Source of the DNA: Solirubrobacterales bacterium
Lineage (GTDB): Bacteria > Actinomycetota > Thermoleophilia > Solirubrobacterales > Solirubrobacteraceae
Direction of reading: 5' to 3'
NCBI GenBank assembly: GCA_013815355.1
Contig: JACDGG010000011.1
Location: 1 to 35,081 of the forward strand
Length of the DNA stretch: 35,081 bases
Positions 7,979 through 14,952 of the stretch are shown piece by piece. The translations under genes and the position numbers were made by a program. The notes beneath the pieces were generated by a model. It ran no database searches and was not told the origin of the DNA. It worked only from the letters and a program-made list of their open reading frames with translations. How positions within the stretch are numbered: position 1 is the stretch's first letter; the number at the start of each line of letters is the position of its first letter.

Positions 7979-8812
7979 ATGAACGAGATCGACGCGCTGG
8001 CTCTGGATACGGGCGAGCTCCGGGAGCTCCCGGTCGGGCTGATCCACCGCAACCCGCGTCAGCCGCGGACCCACTTTGATCCCGAGAAGCTGGACGAGCT
8101 CGCAGGATCGGTGGGGGAGAGGGGTGTGCTGCAGCCGGTGCTCGTGCGCCCGTTCGAGGGGGAGTTCCAGCTGGTGGCGGGAGAGCGGCGCTGGCGAGCC
8201 GCTTGTAAGGCCGGTCGAGCGACGGTTCCCGCTCTGATCAGGTCGGTAGACGATCAGACCGCTCTCGAGCTCGCGCTGATCGAGAACATGGCACGCGAGG
8301 ATCTGAACCCGATCGAGGAGGCGAAGTCGGCTCAGGCCCTGTGTGCGCCGCCGTTTGGGCTGAGCAAGGCCGAGCTTGCGCGCCGCGCGGGCTGCTCCCG
8401 CGCCTCGCTCAGCCACAAGGTCCGCCTGCTCGAGCTGCCTGACCAAGTTCAGGCGCTCCTCGAGGAGAAGAAGCTCAGCGAGGGGCACGGCCGCGCGCTG
8501 CTGCTGTGCGCCGATCACGACGAGCGCCGGCGGCTGGCGCGTCAGGCTGTGACGGCCGGCTGGTCAGTGCGCACGCTCGAACGCGCCGCGCGGACGGGAG
8601 CAGGCGAGCGCACAACTGCTGTGGGCCGAGCCGCCCCGAAGCATCCTGATCAGCTGGCTGTAGCCGAGGAGCTGCAGGATACGTTCGGGAGGGCGCTGGG
8701 ACGCGAGGTTTCCGTCGATCCGCTCGAGGCGGGCTATCGCGTGAGCGTGGTCGTCGCTGATCCGCTCGACGCGCGCGAGGTTCTGGATCGCCTTGATTCA
8801 TCGCCTCCCTGA
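7979..8812 (+). CDS. parB: ParB/Spo0J-family partition protein
   Basis: Centromere-binding CTPase-type ParB of 277 residues. The ATG at 7979 (MNEIDALAL) is preferred; an in-frame GTG at 7922 would run through the palindrome. It has box I (HRNPRQPRTHF, about residue 22), the CTP-binding arginine-rich motif GERRWRAA (about 68), and ENMAREDLNPIEEA (about 100). A helix-turn-helix follows around LSKAELARRAGCSRASLSHK, and then a C-terminal dimerisation-type domain. Canonical ParB length is about 280-300 residues, so it looks complete. It is divergent from parA rather than in its operon, and a parS-like palindrome lies directly upstream. Whether it or the small protein at 6047-6646 is the true ParA partner cannot be decided from sequence. 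Confidence 0.92.
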   Translation: MNEIDALALDTGELRELPVGLIHRNPRQPRTHFDPEKLDELAGSVGERGVLQPVLVRPFEGEFQLVAGERRWRAACKAGRATVPALIRSVDDQTALELALIENMAREDLNPIEEAKSAQALCAPPFGLSKAELARRAGCSRASLSHKVRLLELPDQVQALLEEKKLSEGHGRALLLCADHDERRRLARQAVTAGWSVRTLERAARTGAGERTTAVGRAAPKHPDQLAVAEELQDTFGRALGREVSVDPLEAGYRVSVVVADPLDAREVLDRLDSSPP

Positions 8813-8857
8813 AACTCACCATGCTACCTGGATGATATAGAACATTTTGTTTCTGTA

Positions 8858-8908
8858 TTGTCCTAGAATATTCATGGACAAAGCAGCACGTTTTATGCTA
8901 TTTTGTCC
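8858..8908 (+). promoter_or_regulatory. Operator-like palindrome in the abiE promoter region
   Basis: An AT-rich island in GC-rich DNA. The 24-mer TTGTCCTAGAATATTCATGGACAA (8858-8881, given here as TTGTCC-tA-GAATATTC-at-GGACAA) is nearly a perfect inverted repeat. A further half site TTTTGTCC lies at 8901-8908, immediately before the GTG start at 8911. A TATGCT-like -10 element falls between. AbiEi antitoxins are known to repress their own operon through inverted repeats, so this is the likely operator. Confidence 0.6.
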
Positions 8909-8910
8909 TT

Positions 8911-9486
8911 GTGCCGGGTGCGGTCTTCAACCAGCTCGCCGAGCTCGCAGGCGACCAGTACGGCTTCGTGACTCAGCAGCAGACGCGTGAGCTCGGCGTC
9001 CAGCCGATGACGCTGGTTCGTATGGCCGAGCGCGGTGCGCTCGAACGTCGCGGGCATGGCCTGTATCGCTTGCGGCATTTCCCAATGGCGCGACTCGACT
9101 CCTACATGGAGGCCACGCTATGGCCGCGAGGCACCCGCGGCGTGCTCTCTCACGAAACCGCGCTCGAGCTGTACGAGCTGAGCGACGTCAACCCGAGCAA
9201 GATCCACATCACGGTCCCCGAAGGACACCGGATACGACGTGAGATCCCCGCCCTGTACCGCATTCATCACGAGACCCTCGCCGAGGAGGACGTGACATTC
9301 CACGAGGGGATCCCGATTGTGACCCCGGTCCACGCGATCCGCCAGTGCCACGCCGAGCATCTAGGGCTCGCCCTGATTGGCCAGGCGATCGACCACGGAC
9401 TACGCAACGGCAGGCTGACCGGCAAGCAGGCTGCTCGGCTGCGCCGGGAGATCGGGGTGAAGGCCGGCTCGGGGATGCGGCGATGA
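8911..9486 (+). CDS. abiEi: AbiEi-family type IV antitoxin / autorepressor
   Basis: Antitoxin and transcriptional repressor of an AbiE module. The 191-residue protein begins with a winged-helix segment: QLAELAGDQYGFVTQQQ, then TRELGVQPMTLVRMAERG and the wing RRGHGLYRLRHFP. The conserved AbiEi C-terminal domain follows, recognisable from GVLSHETALELYELSDVNPS, HITVPEGHRIRR and the region IPIVTPVHAIRQC. The start is GTG 8911, adjacent to the operator half site. The stop overlaps the toxin's ATG (ATGA). The antitoxin looks intact although its toxin is not. Confidence 0.85.
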   Translation: MPGAVFNQLAELAGDQYGFVTQQQTRELGVQPMTLVRMAERGALERRGHGLYRLRHFPMARLDSYMEATLWPRGTRGVLSHETALELYELSDVNPSKIHITVPEGHRIRREIPALYRIHHETLAEEDVTFHEGIPIVTPVHAIRQCHAEHLGLALIGQAIDHGLRNGRLTGKQAARLRREIGVKAGSGMRR

Positions 9487-9998
9487 GCGCGGACTTCAAA
9501 GCCCCGAAGCGGCCGCCGAGTAGGCACAGCCATCTCCAGCGGCTCTTGGACGAATACTCAAAGACTCACGGCATCGCGCCGGAACGCACACGCCGTTGGA
9601 TCTCGATGATCACCCTCATCGGAGCTCTCGACAGAGTCCGAGCGAACGACGAACCGCGCTTCCTGACGAAGGGCGGCGTCTCGATGGAGTTCTGGGGCGC
9701 ACGCACAACCCAAGACATCGACATCATCTTCCGAGGCAACGTCGATCACCTGCTCCATGCGCTCGACGAGGCCTTCGAGCATCCCTACAGCGGCTTTGAG
9801 TTTCGTCGCAAGGGCGAGCCAGAAGCCATCCGCGATACGGGCAGCCAACGACTCGCCGTGCAAGTCAGCTTCCAGCAGAGAGCGTGCAGGGCGTCGAGGC
9901 GGCGCGTTCCCTGGCGGCGGGGTGGGGCGCAGAAGGGGTTGAGCCCGCCTAGCCCGTCTGACGTCTACTCCTGGCGTTGCGGCATGATTAGGGTGTGA
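9483..9998 (+). pseudogene. abiEii: AbiEii-family nucleotidyltransferase toxin, truncated/frameshifted
   Basis: The ATG overlaps the AbiEi stop (ATGA). The first about 130 residues match the AbiEii/AbiGii nucleotidyltransferase family: a lead-in helix (LDEYSKTHGIAPERTRRW), then FLTKGGVSMEFW and the catalytic strand RTTQDIDIIFRG, then QRLAVQVSF. Family members are usually 220-300 residues and continue with an acidic strand and helical region. Here the frame becomes Arg-rich nonsense after about 9880 (RACRASRRRVPWRRGG). Shifting frame by one near 9885 gives a more protein-like segment (GVEAARSLAAGWGAEG), but it stops at about 9948. So the toxin has a frameshift and lacks its C-terminal half, and it is probably inactive. 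Confidence 0.7.
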
Positions 9999-10351
9999 AC
10001 GACCGCGCGGCGCGAACAACCGCGGCGATCGGCGGGGCCATCGCGGCGGGATCGGCGCTGTCGCCACGGCTCACGCTGCGCCTTTTTGGAGTGCCCGTTG
10101 AGGATGTGAACGGCGTTGCTTCGCTGGGGTGGCGTCTGTTTGCCGTGAGAACCGCAGCAATCAGCGGATTGGCATGGCGGGGAGACGAGACAGCGCGCGC
10201 CCTCTTTCTGCCTGTTCAGCTCTTGGATCAAGCCGTGTTCTGGCAGGCGTTCACAAGACGGTCAGTCCCGCGCAGGACAGCTGTTCTCGCTGCTTTGACC
10301 TCGGGTATTATCATCGGCATAGACGCTGCGCGCCGGAGCGGCGTCCGGTAG
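9995..10351 (+). CDS. Small membrane protein of unknown function
   Basis: 118 residues from GTG 9995. Hydrophobic stretches lie near residues 8-25, 38-58 and 95-112 (VLAALTSGIIIGIDAA), suggesting two to three membrane helices with short loops. It resembles small actinobacterial DUF4267-like membrane proteins in size and hydropathy, but I cannot assign it. It overlaps the end of the degraded toxin frame by four bases, and its 3' end overlaps the extended C-terminus of the convergent HigA gene. No clear ribosome site. Confidence 0.5.
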   Translation: MNDRAARTTAAIGGAIAAGSALSPRLTLRLFGVPVEDVNGVASLGWRLFAVRTAAISGLAWRGDETARALFLPVQLLDQAVFWQAFTRRSVPRRTAVLAALTSGIIIGIDAARRSGVR

Positions 10352-10810
10352 TCGCGTCAGGTGCGCGCGCCGGTGGCTATCCATGCCAACATCACGGGCC
10401 GCGGCGCGAACCACGTTCGCAGCTGAGCCAGACCACGGAATCTCGCTAGTGTTCCGCGCGGAACACCCTAAGTCTTGGGATGATCTCGAAGTCCGGCGGA
10501 CCGTCGATAATGCCTGGGCGAGCGGCCTGATCTCTTTCAGAGCCGGGGCGAGGCGGTCGCGTTCGACTTCGAGGTCGTAGCGGTCTTGGAGATTCAGCCA
10601 GAAGCGCTCGGTGGTCGCGAAGTACCGCGCTAGTCGCAGCGCCGTGTCGACGGTTATGCGCCGTTTGCCGTGGACGATGTCGTTAATGCGACGCGGCGGG
10701 ACGCCGATCGCCACGGCGAGCCGGTGCTGGGTGACCTCGAGTGGCTGTAGATAATCGTGCATCAGCACCTCGCCGGGATGGATGGGGGACATGATGGGCT
10801 CAGCATTCAT
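10262..10810 (-). CDS. higA: HigA-family antitoxin with aberrant C-terminal extension
   Basis: Residues 8-100 are a typical HigA antitoxin: IHPGEVLMHDYLQPLEVTQ, the helix-turn-helix RLAVAIGVPPRRINDIVHGK, and the family motif TERFWLNLQDRYDLEVERD. HigA proteins are normally about 95-110 residues. This frame continues for 80 more residues of low-complexity, Arg/Ser-rich sequence (from about 10500 down to 10262) and overlaps the opposite gene. The tail therefore probably results from loss of the original stop by a mutation or frameshift. ATG 10810 overlaps the stop of an upstream frame (ATGA), the usual HigB-HigA arrangement, but only the last codons of HigB remain. Confidence 0.8.
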   Translation of the reverse strand: MNAEPIMSPIHPGEVLMHDYLQPLEVTQHRLAVAIGVPPRRINDIVHGKRRITVDTALRLARYFATTERFWLNLQDRYDLEVERDRLAPALKEIRPLAQALSTVRRTSRSSQDLGCSARNTSEIPWSGSAANVVRAAARDVGMDSHRRAHLTRLPDAAPARSVYADDNTRGQSSENSCPARD

Positions 10811-10866
10811 AGGGGTTCCCTTCTCTTTTTCAGGCAGTCGAGGATCTCGACGTCCTCGAGTCCTAC
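10807..10866 (-). pseudogene. Remnant 3' end of a HigB toxin gene
   Basis: The frame that stops with TGA overlapping the higA ATG ends with EDVEILDCLKKRREPL. This resembles the extreme C-terminus of HigB/RelE-like toxins (a DVEIVDYH-type ending). Upstream of it is the end of the nucleotidyltransferase gene (stop at 10863) instead of the rest of a toxin gene. It looks like a deletion or replacement that removed nearly all of higB. Confidence 0.5.
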
Positions 10867-11630
10867 TCGAGCTCGGTGCGCTGCTGAGCGGTTAGTGGCC
10901 CGCCGTTGTCTTGCTCCAGTGTTGCTATCTCCCTGTCGATCGCTTTGATGCTCGTGTCGTAGGCGAGGGCGCGTACGTGGTCGCGGGGCGTCGCCGGCGG
11001 ATCGCCGATCGAAGCCCTCGCGGTGCGCAGCTCGTCGCGGCGTGCGTAGGCGCGCAGCAGGCTTTGTGAGAGCGACGGCGTGCCTACGGGCGGCTCGGTC
11101 GTGTGCTGGGACGCCCCGAGACGTCCCACTTGCGCTAGGTATGCGCGGTCCTTTTGGCGGTCGGCGGTGCGCTTTGAGTGCTCGATGTCGGTGAGGCTGG
11201 CGATGTCCACTTCGATCGTGGTATCGGCGACACGGCGCCGCTGGGCGCTTTGCGCGAGTTGGGTATAGCCCTCTGGGAAGCCGCTGGGCTGGAGGCTCAG
11301 GTCGAGCTTGCCGTGGACGGTGCGCAGATTCCACACGTTCGCCTGCGCGAGCACGGCGGATGTGAAGTAGTCCTCTGGCAGTGGCACGGCCTTCTCGGGG
11401 TGGTCTGGATCGATCTCGAGGCGGCAGTCGAGATGGTTGAGCACATCGGCGAGCCGCTCAAGGTTCCCCTCTGCGCGGTCGGGTGTGACATCGACGTCCT
11501 CGGTCTCGTAGCGCTGTCCGTGACTTTGCAGCGCGGCGCCGCCGATGACCACGAACCGCACGCCCCCGTCGCGCAGCGCACGGATCAGGGTCTCCCGACC
11601 GCTATCTATCGGGTCTGCGTCGCCAGCCAT
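10863..11630 (-). CDS. Nucleotidyltransferase-fold protein (putative TA component)
   Basis: A 255-residue protein with a minimal nucleotidyltransferase N-domain. Its pattern GGVRFVVIGGAALQSHG, then YETEDVDVTPD, matches the GG-S/A...DxD signature (hG, and Asp at about 46 and 48). A second acidic strand HGKLDLSLQP follows at about 105. The C-terminal 80 residues are helical and charged. The start at 11630 lies 25 bases inside the end of the upstream HTH gene, so the two are co-translated. Such pairs of an HTH protein and a nucleotidyltransferase are frequent TA modules in actinobacterial accessory DNA. Which is toxin and which is antitoxin is not certain. Confidence 0.65.
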   Translation of the reverse strand: MAGDADPIDSGRETLIRALRDGGVRFVVIGGAALQSHGQRYETEDVDVTPDRAEGNLERLADVLNHLDCRLEIDPDHPEKAVPLPEDYFTSAVLAQANVWNLRTVHGKLDLSLQPSGFPEGYTQLAQSAQRRRVADTTIEVDIASLTDIEHSKRTADRQKDRAYLAQVGRLGASQHTTEPPVGTPSLSQSLLRAYARRDELRTARASIGDPPATPRDHVRALAYDTSIKAIDREIATLEQDNGGPLTAQQRTELE

Positions 11631-12364
11631 GCGTCAGCGCGAGCGCGCGCTCCCTGTGTGCTCTGGGACTCGTCCTTTGTGGATGTCGGTGCGCGTGCGG
11701 TGAGCTGCAAGGTGGCGTCGAGCGCGAGCGCGAACCGCTGGCTGTACGGTCCACGGTCGGTGAGCGCGATACGCATGAGGTCAACGAGCGCGGCGACCTC
11801 GACTGTTGCCCCGTCGACCGCGACCTCGCTCGCGGCGCGCGCCAGGTCCGCAAACCCGCGGGTGCCAGCTGGTGCGTCGAGGAGACGGACGCGATCGGGG
11901 TTCACCGCCGCGGCAACGATCGTCTCTGTCGCGAGCTCGCGATCCTCCGGGTGGACCAAGAGATCGAGCGTGCCCTGATCGCTGAGAATGAGCGGCCAGC
12001 CGTGCAGTGCGCCGGCGACCTCACCGACCACGATCGCACGAGCGCCGACGGTCCCGACGAGCTTCAGCGCGGCGACACGATCGAAACGGTCGTAGGTCAA
12101 GTGTCTGACCCGCTCCGCCGGCTCGCGCCCGAGCTGCTCATAGATCAAAGACGTCCACGAACCTTCGTCCGCCGTCGCGAACCCGAGTGTCAGATCCAGC
12201 CCGCACGCCGCCACCACCTCCTGCACTCTCTGAAACTTCGGCTCCGTGGTCCCGCTCTCCCACCGCGCGACCGTCACCTGCGGAGCACCGAGGCGCTGCC
12301 CGAGCTGCTGTTGAGTGAGGCCCGCGCGACGGCGCGCCATTACGATGATGTCTCGAGCACGCAT
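11606..12364 (-). CDS. XRE-type HTH protein with degenerate nucleotidyltransferase-like domain
   Basis: 252 residues. The first 60 form a Cro/CI-type helix-turn-helix (MARRRAGLTQQQLGQRLGAP, then VTVARWESGTTEP). Residues from about 100 read VGARAIVVGEVAGALHGWP, then QGTLDLLVHPEDRE. This mimics the nucleotidyltransferase fold of the next gene, but the DxD aspartates are only partly kept (TLDLLV). It may therefore be a DNA-binding antitoxin with a pseudo-enzymatic domain that pairs with the downstream enzyme. A good promoter precedes it and transcription may be leaderless. Confidence 0.65.
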   Translation of the reverse strand: MRARDIIVMARRRAGLTQQQLGQRLGAPQVTVARWESGTTEPKFQRVQEVVAACGLDLTLGFATADEGSWTSLIYEQLGREPAERVRHLTYDRFDRVAALKLVGTVGARAIVVGEVAGALHGWPLILSDQGTLDLLVHPEDRELATETIVAAAVNPDRVRLLDAPAGTRGFADLARAASEVAVDGATVEVAALVDLMRIALTDRGPYSQRFALALDATLQLTARAPTSTKDESQSTQGARARADAWLATQTR

Positions 12365-12371
12365 AATTACA

Positions 12372-12401
12372 AGTATAGCAGAACTGATATAGACGGGTCA
12401 T
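12372..12401 (-). promoter_or_regulatory. Promoter of the HTH-nucleotidyltransferase pair
   Basis: On the minus strand, TATACT (12377-12372), preceded by TG one base upstream (extended -10), and ATGACC (12401-12396) are 18 bases apart, a plausible sigma70-type -10/-35. The -10 ends only seven bases before ATG 12364, so the transcript would be leaderless. The AT-rich patch stands out from its GC-rich surroundings. Confidence 0.5.
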
Positions 12402-13594
12402 GTGCCCGACTGTGCGGGGCCTTGAAGGGGCGAGTCGCGGTACTCGGGGTCGCCGGTGAGGGCGTCGCGGACGATCTCGGCGACGACGTCTGCGGTGTCG
12501 GCGCTCCAGTCAAACCGTGCGCCTTCTGGACGTTGCTCGGGCGGGTAGTTGTCGGGGTAGAGGTAGCGGTGCAGTTCGCGCAGGGCCTCAAGCGCGCTAC
12601 AAGCGGCGTTGGTGGGGGAGGGGTCATCGGGATCGAGCTGGTGTGCCTTGAGAGCGAGCGGGGCAGCGGCGGGCTCGGGGTCTTCGGTGTCCTCTGTGTC
12701 GTCTTGCTGGTCCTCGTCGCGGAGTAGGACGTTCTCCAGGCGGGCTGAGAGCCGGTCGATGAGCGCCGCGTGCTGGTGGATCTCGGCGATCGAGGCGCTG
12801 CCCTGCGACCAGGAGGTGAGGTAGGGGATGCTGTACTCGGCGGTCTCCAATCCAGCGCTGCGCGCCACGGTGAAGGCGACGGACTCAACGACGAGCTCCT
12901 CGGAGGCGTAGTTGAGCTGGGGGTCGCCGTCCTCGCGCTCGCGGTCGGTGAGGGCGTGCGCGAGCTCGTGGATTAGCGTGTGCAGCTGATCGTCGGGGCT
13001 GCGGGTGGCGTTCAGCGCGATGCGTCCTGTGGCGGGCTCATAGAAGCCGCCGCGCTGGAGTGGCAGGGTCTCGACGGCGACGAAACAGCCGAGGGTCTCG
13101 GCGAACACGCGAAGAGGCTGTAGTAGTGCTCGGTGCTCCTCGCCGCCGATCAGCTTGTGGGGAGGTTCAAGCGGGGCGGGTTTGGCCGGCGGCGGGAGCT
13201 CCTCAACTTGGGAGTGGTCAAAGACGGGGCCGAGCTTGAAGCGGGTCCTCGGACGCGTGTCGGGGTCGGCACCGGCCTTCTCCCATGCCTTCATCTCCTT
13301 CTTGGTGGGTGACATCGGCAGCCAGATGCGGATCGCGTGCTGGCCGCGGCGAACGCAGTAGCCGAGGTTCAGCCACGCTCGGAAACCCGCGACGCGGGTA
13401 GCGTCGGGGCATTGATGGGCAATGAGGAGCTGGTTTGTGAGGCTGTAACGCCGAAAGCGGCTCCGGGCGCTCAGCCAGCGTTGCCATCCGTCGCTGCTGC
13501 GCAGCTGCTCGGTAGCCTGCTCGGCGTAGGCGCGATCGGCTGCGCGCTTTGCGGCACGCTCGGAATCGCTCAGGGACTTGCGAGATCGGGGCAT
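12398..13594 (-). CDS. ArdC-like antirestriction / ssDNA-binding metallopeptidase-domain protein
   Basis: 398 residues from ATG 13594 (MPRSRKSLSD), preceded by GGAGCG. The N-terminal part has the ArdC ssDNA-binding pattern: LSARSRFRRYSLTNQLLIA, then VAGFRAWLNLGYCVRRGQ and AIRIWLPM. The central part has the zinc-peptidase motif HTLIHELAHALTDRE (HExxH) with a downstream EELVVESVAF segment. An acidic low-complexity linker and a short C-domain follow. ArdC-type proteins protect incoming plasmid DNA from restriction, which fits a conjugative element. A nested hairpin (13634-13702) lies in the leader 40 bases upstream of the start. Confidence 0.8.
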   Translation of the reverse strand: MPRSRKSLSDSERAAKRAADRAYAEQATEQLRSSDGWQRWLSARSRFRRYSLTNQLLIAHQCPDATRVAGFRAWLNLGYCVRRGQHAIRIWLPMSPTKKEMKAWEKAGADPDTRPRTRFKLGPVFDHSQVEELPPPAKPAPLEPPHKLIGGEEHRALLQPLRVFAETLGCFVAVETLPLQRGGFYEPATGRIALNATRSPDDQLHTLIHELAHALTDREREDGDPQLNYASEELVVESVAFTVARSAGLETAEYSIPYLTSWSQGSASIAEIHQHAALIDRLSARLENVLLRDEDQQDDTEDTEDPEPAAAPLALKAHQLDPDDPSPTNAACSALEALRELHRYLYPDNYPPEQRPEGARFDWSADTADVVAEIVRDALTGDPEYRDSPLQGPAQSGT

Positions 13595-13633
13595 GAGAAC
13601 GCTCCTTTTTCGGCGTGGGGCCAACCCCGCGTC

Positions 13634-13702
13634 GGGGCGGGCCGATTACCTGCCGGCCCCCGCACACCGCCGGTGTGCGACAGTGGGCCGGGAATCGCCC
13701 CC
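13634..13702 (-). other. Nested hairpin in the ardC-like leader
   Basis: The apical stem CGCACACC-GCC-GGTGTGCG (13661-13679) sits inside a GGCCC/GGGCC stem (13655-13659 with 13685-13689) and an outer CGATT/AATCG plus GGGG/CCCC stem. It lies 40 bases upstream of ATG 13594 and is similar in plan to leader hairpins at 22506, 23201 and 29268. Confidence 0.55.
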
Positions 13703-13724
13703 CGGCCCGGTCGCGTTGCGTCTC

Positions 13725-14066
13725 TTACGACGCCTCGTCGCTGAGGTATTCGGTGAGACGCTCCAGGTCCGCGTCCAGGTGCTCGCGGTTCAAGAGGATC
13801 GCGGGCTGGTCGAGGGCCTCGCTGCGGCTGGCGTAGTCGGCGACGAGGCCCTGCAGAGCTGCCCAAGCGCCCGTCCCGCGCTCATCGACGTCGCGCTCGA
13901 GGCCGCGCTGAACGAGGAAGGCACGGCCGGCGCCCACGGGGCAGTCGGTCACGCGCACGACGCCGTCGACGCGCTGGCCGTAGAGGACACGCTCGCCCGT
14001 GCTGATGCGGTAGCGCTGTAGTTCGACGCGCGCTGCGACGGGACGCTCAACGGTTGTGCTGGTCAT
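13725..14066 (-). CDS. Hypothetical protein, 113 residues
   Basis: Read from ATG 14066 (MTSTTVERPV), because ACGGAG lies nine bases upstream; the frame is open further up to 14111. It contains a beta-rich N-terminal half (VELQRYRISTGERVLYGQRV, then VDGVVRVTDCPVG) and a helical C-terminus (HLDADLERLTEYLSDEAS). I do not recognise the family. It is upstream of, and in the same direction as, the ArdC-like gene and may be co-expressed. A nested hairpin precedes it. Confidence 0.6.
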   Translation of the reverse strand: MTSTTVERPVAARVELQRYRISTGERVLYGQRVDGVVRVTDCPVGAGRAFLVQRGLERDVDERGTGAWAALQGLVADYASRSEALDQPAILLNREHLDADLERLTEYLSDEAS

Positions 14067-14133
14067 GGTCTTGCTCCGTTTCCTTGAAGGGGTAATCACG
14101 CCCGACGTCAAGGCGAAGCGGAGAGCTGGTTGT

Positions 14134-14193
14134 CAAGTCGATGCTCGAGAAACATGCAGTGCCGCCCCTTTCGGGCGGATTCGCATCGACTTG
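14134..14193 (-). other. Nested hairpin in the leader of the 113-residue gene
   Basis: The perfect 11-bp outer stem CAAGTCGATGC / GCATCGACTTG (14134-14144 with 14183-14193) encloses the stem CCGCCC / GGGCGG (14162-14167 with 14173-14178). It lies 68 bases upstream of ATG 14066. The rest of 14067-14339 shows no convincing gene. Confidence 0.55.
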
Positions 14194-14339
14194 CGGCCAG
14201 AGCGAAGCGAAGCCAAAATGGCGGGCTGTTTGCACCTGAAGCGGAGCCAGACCCCCGGCACATGGGGGGCTAGGGGCCGTCCGTTCTCGCCGCTACGACC
14301 GAGCGCGCACGCCCGGGCTGATTTCGTAGTACACTAAGC

Positions 14340-14578
14340 GTGGTGGAGATTCACGACTCGGCGCGCAAGCACGGTGTCGCAGACGAGGACATCCATCACT
14401 CGGTCAACCATGCACTCCTCAAGACGCCGGAGAAGATCCCGACCGTTGGCTTGTCATCGGGCCTGACGGTGCTGGCAACCTGCTCGAGGTGGTTGTGCTG
14501 ATGACCGTCGAGGGCACCCAGCTCGCGATTCACGCGATGCCGATGCGAGCGAAGTTCAACCGGTTGCTGGGACGATGA
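14340..14578 (+). pseudogene. Small toxin gene with internal frameshift
   Basis: From GTG 14340 the frame reads VVEIHDSARKHGVADEDIHH, then SVNHALLKT, and then loses sense near 14440. From 14444, in a frame shifted by one missing base, it continues RWLVIGPDGAGNLLEVVV, then EGTQLAIHAMPMRAKFNRLL, and stops at 14578. Together these give an about 80-residue protein of a small toxin-like family commonly paired with an antitoxin in actinobacterial accessory DNA. The break lies at a CCC run (14438-14440), consistent with a one-base deletion. The stop overlaps the ATG of the ribbon-helix-helix antitoxin (ATGA), confirming the operon. Confidence 0.65.
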
Positions 14579-14862
14579 GCGACGCGCGTATCTACGGTCA
14601 CACCCGCTCCGGTCAACCGATCACTGACAAGGAGATCGAGACGTTCGCGGCCGAGGCTGAGGCCGGCTACGACGTCGACGAGCTGGTCGCGCGGCGCCCT
14701 AAACGCGGCCGTCCGGCGTTGGGCTCATCGCCGGCGAGCGTTGAGTCTGTCCGGCTTGACCCCGAGCTCAGAGAGGAGCTCGTGCAGCGCGCCCGCTTGC
14801 AGGGAACTACACCCTCGGAGATCATCCGCGAAGCGCTTCGGCGCTTCCTACGTGCTGCGTGA
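14575..14862 (+). CDS. Ribbon-helix-helix (CopG-type) antitoxin
   Basis: 95 residues. The N-terminal half is a probable toxin-binding tail (RSGQPITDKEIETFAAEAEA, then GYDVDELVARRPKRGRP). The C-terminal half has the ribbon-helix-helix pattern: strand ESVRLDPELREELVQRARLQ followed by GTTPSEIIREALRRFL. It overlaps the frameshifted toxin by four bases. It is apparently intact, so the module probably survives only as an antitoxin/repressor. A strong hairpin follows. Confidence 0.8.
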   Translation: MSDARIYGHTRSGQPITDKEIETFAAEAEAGYDVDELVARRPKRGRPALGSSPASVESVRLDPELREELVQRARLQGTTPSEIIREALRRFLRAA

Positions 14863-14914
14863 AGCACTCTGTCTGGTTGACAGCGAACTTCGTCTTCGCC
14901 CGAGAGGGCGCAAT

Positions 14915-14945
14915 GGGTCCGGGCCCGCTTGCGCGGCCCGGACCC
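14915..14945. terminator. Bidirectional terminator-like hairpin
   Basis: The perfect 11-bp stem GGGTCCGGGCC / GGCCCGGACCC (14915-14925 with 14935-14945) has a nine-base loop. It lies between the convergent antitoxin gene and ssb. There is no T-run, as is common in GC-rich Actinobacteria. Confidence 0.6.
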
Positions 14946-14952
14946 TGCGAGA

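Noticed and set aside
10807-11334. A 175-codon minus-strand frame running into higA
   Set aside because: Except for its last about 17 codons (HigB-like ending) it is a frame shadow of the nucleotidyltransferase gene.
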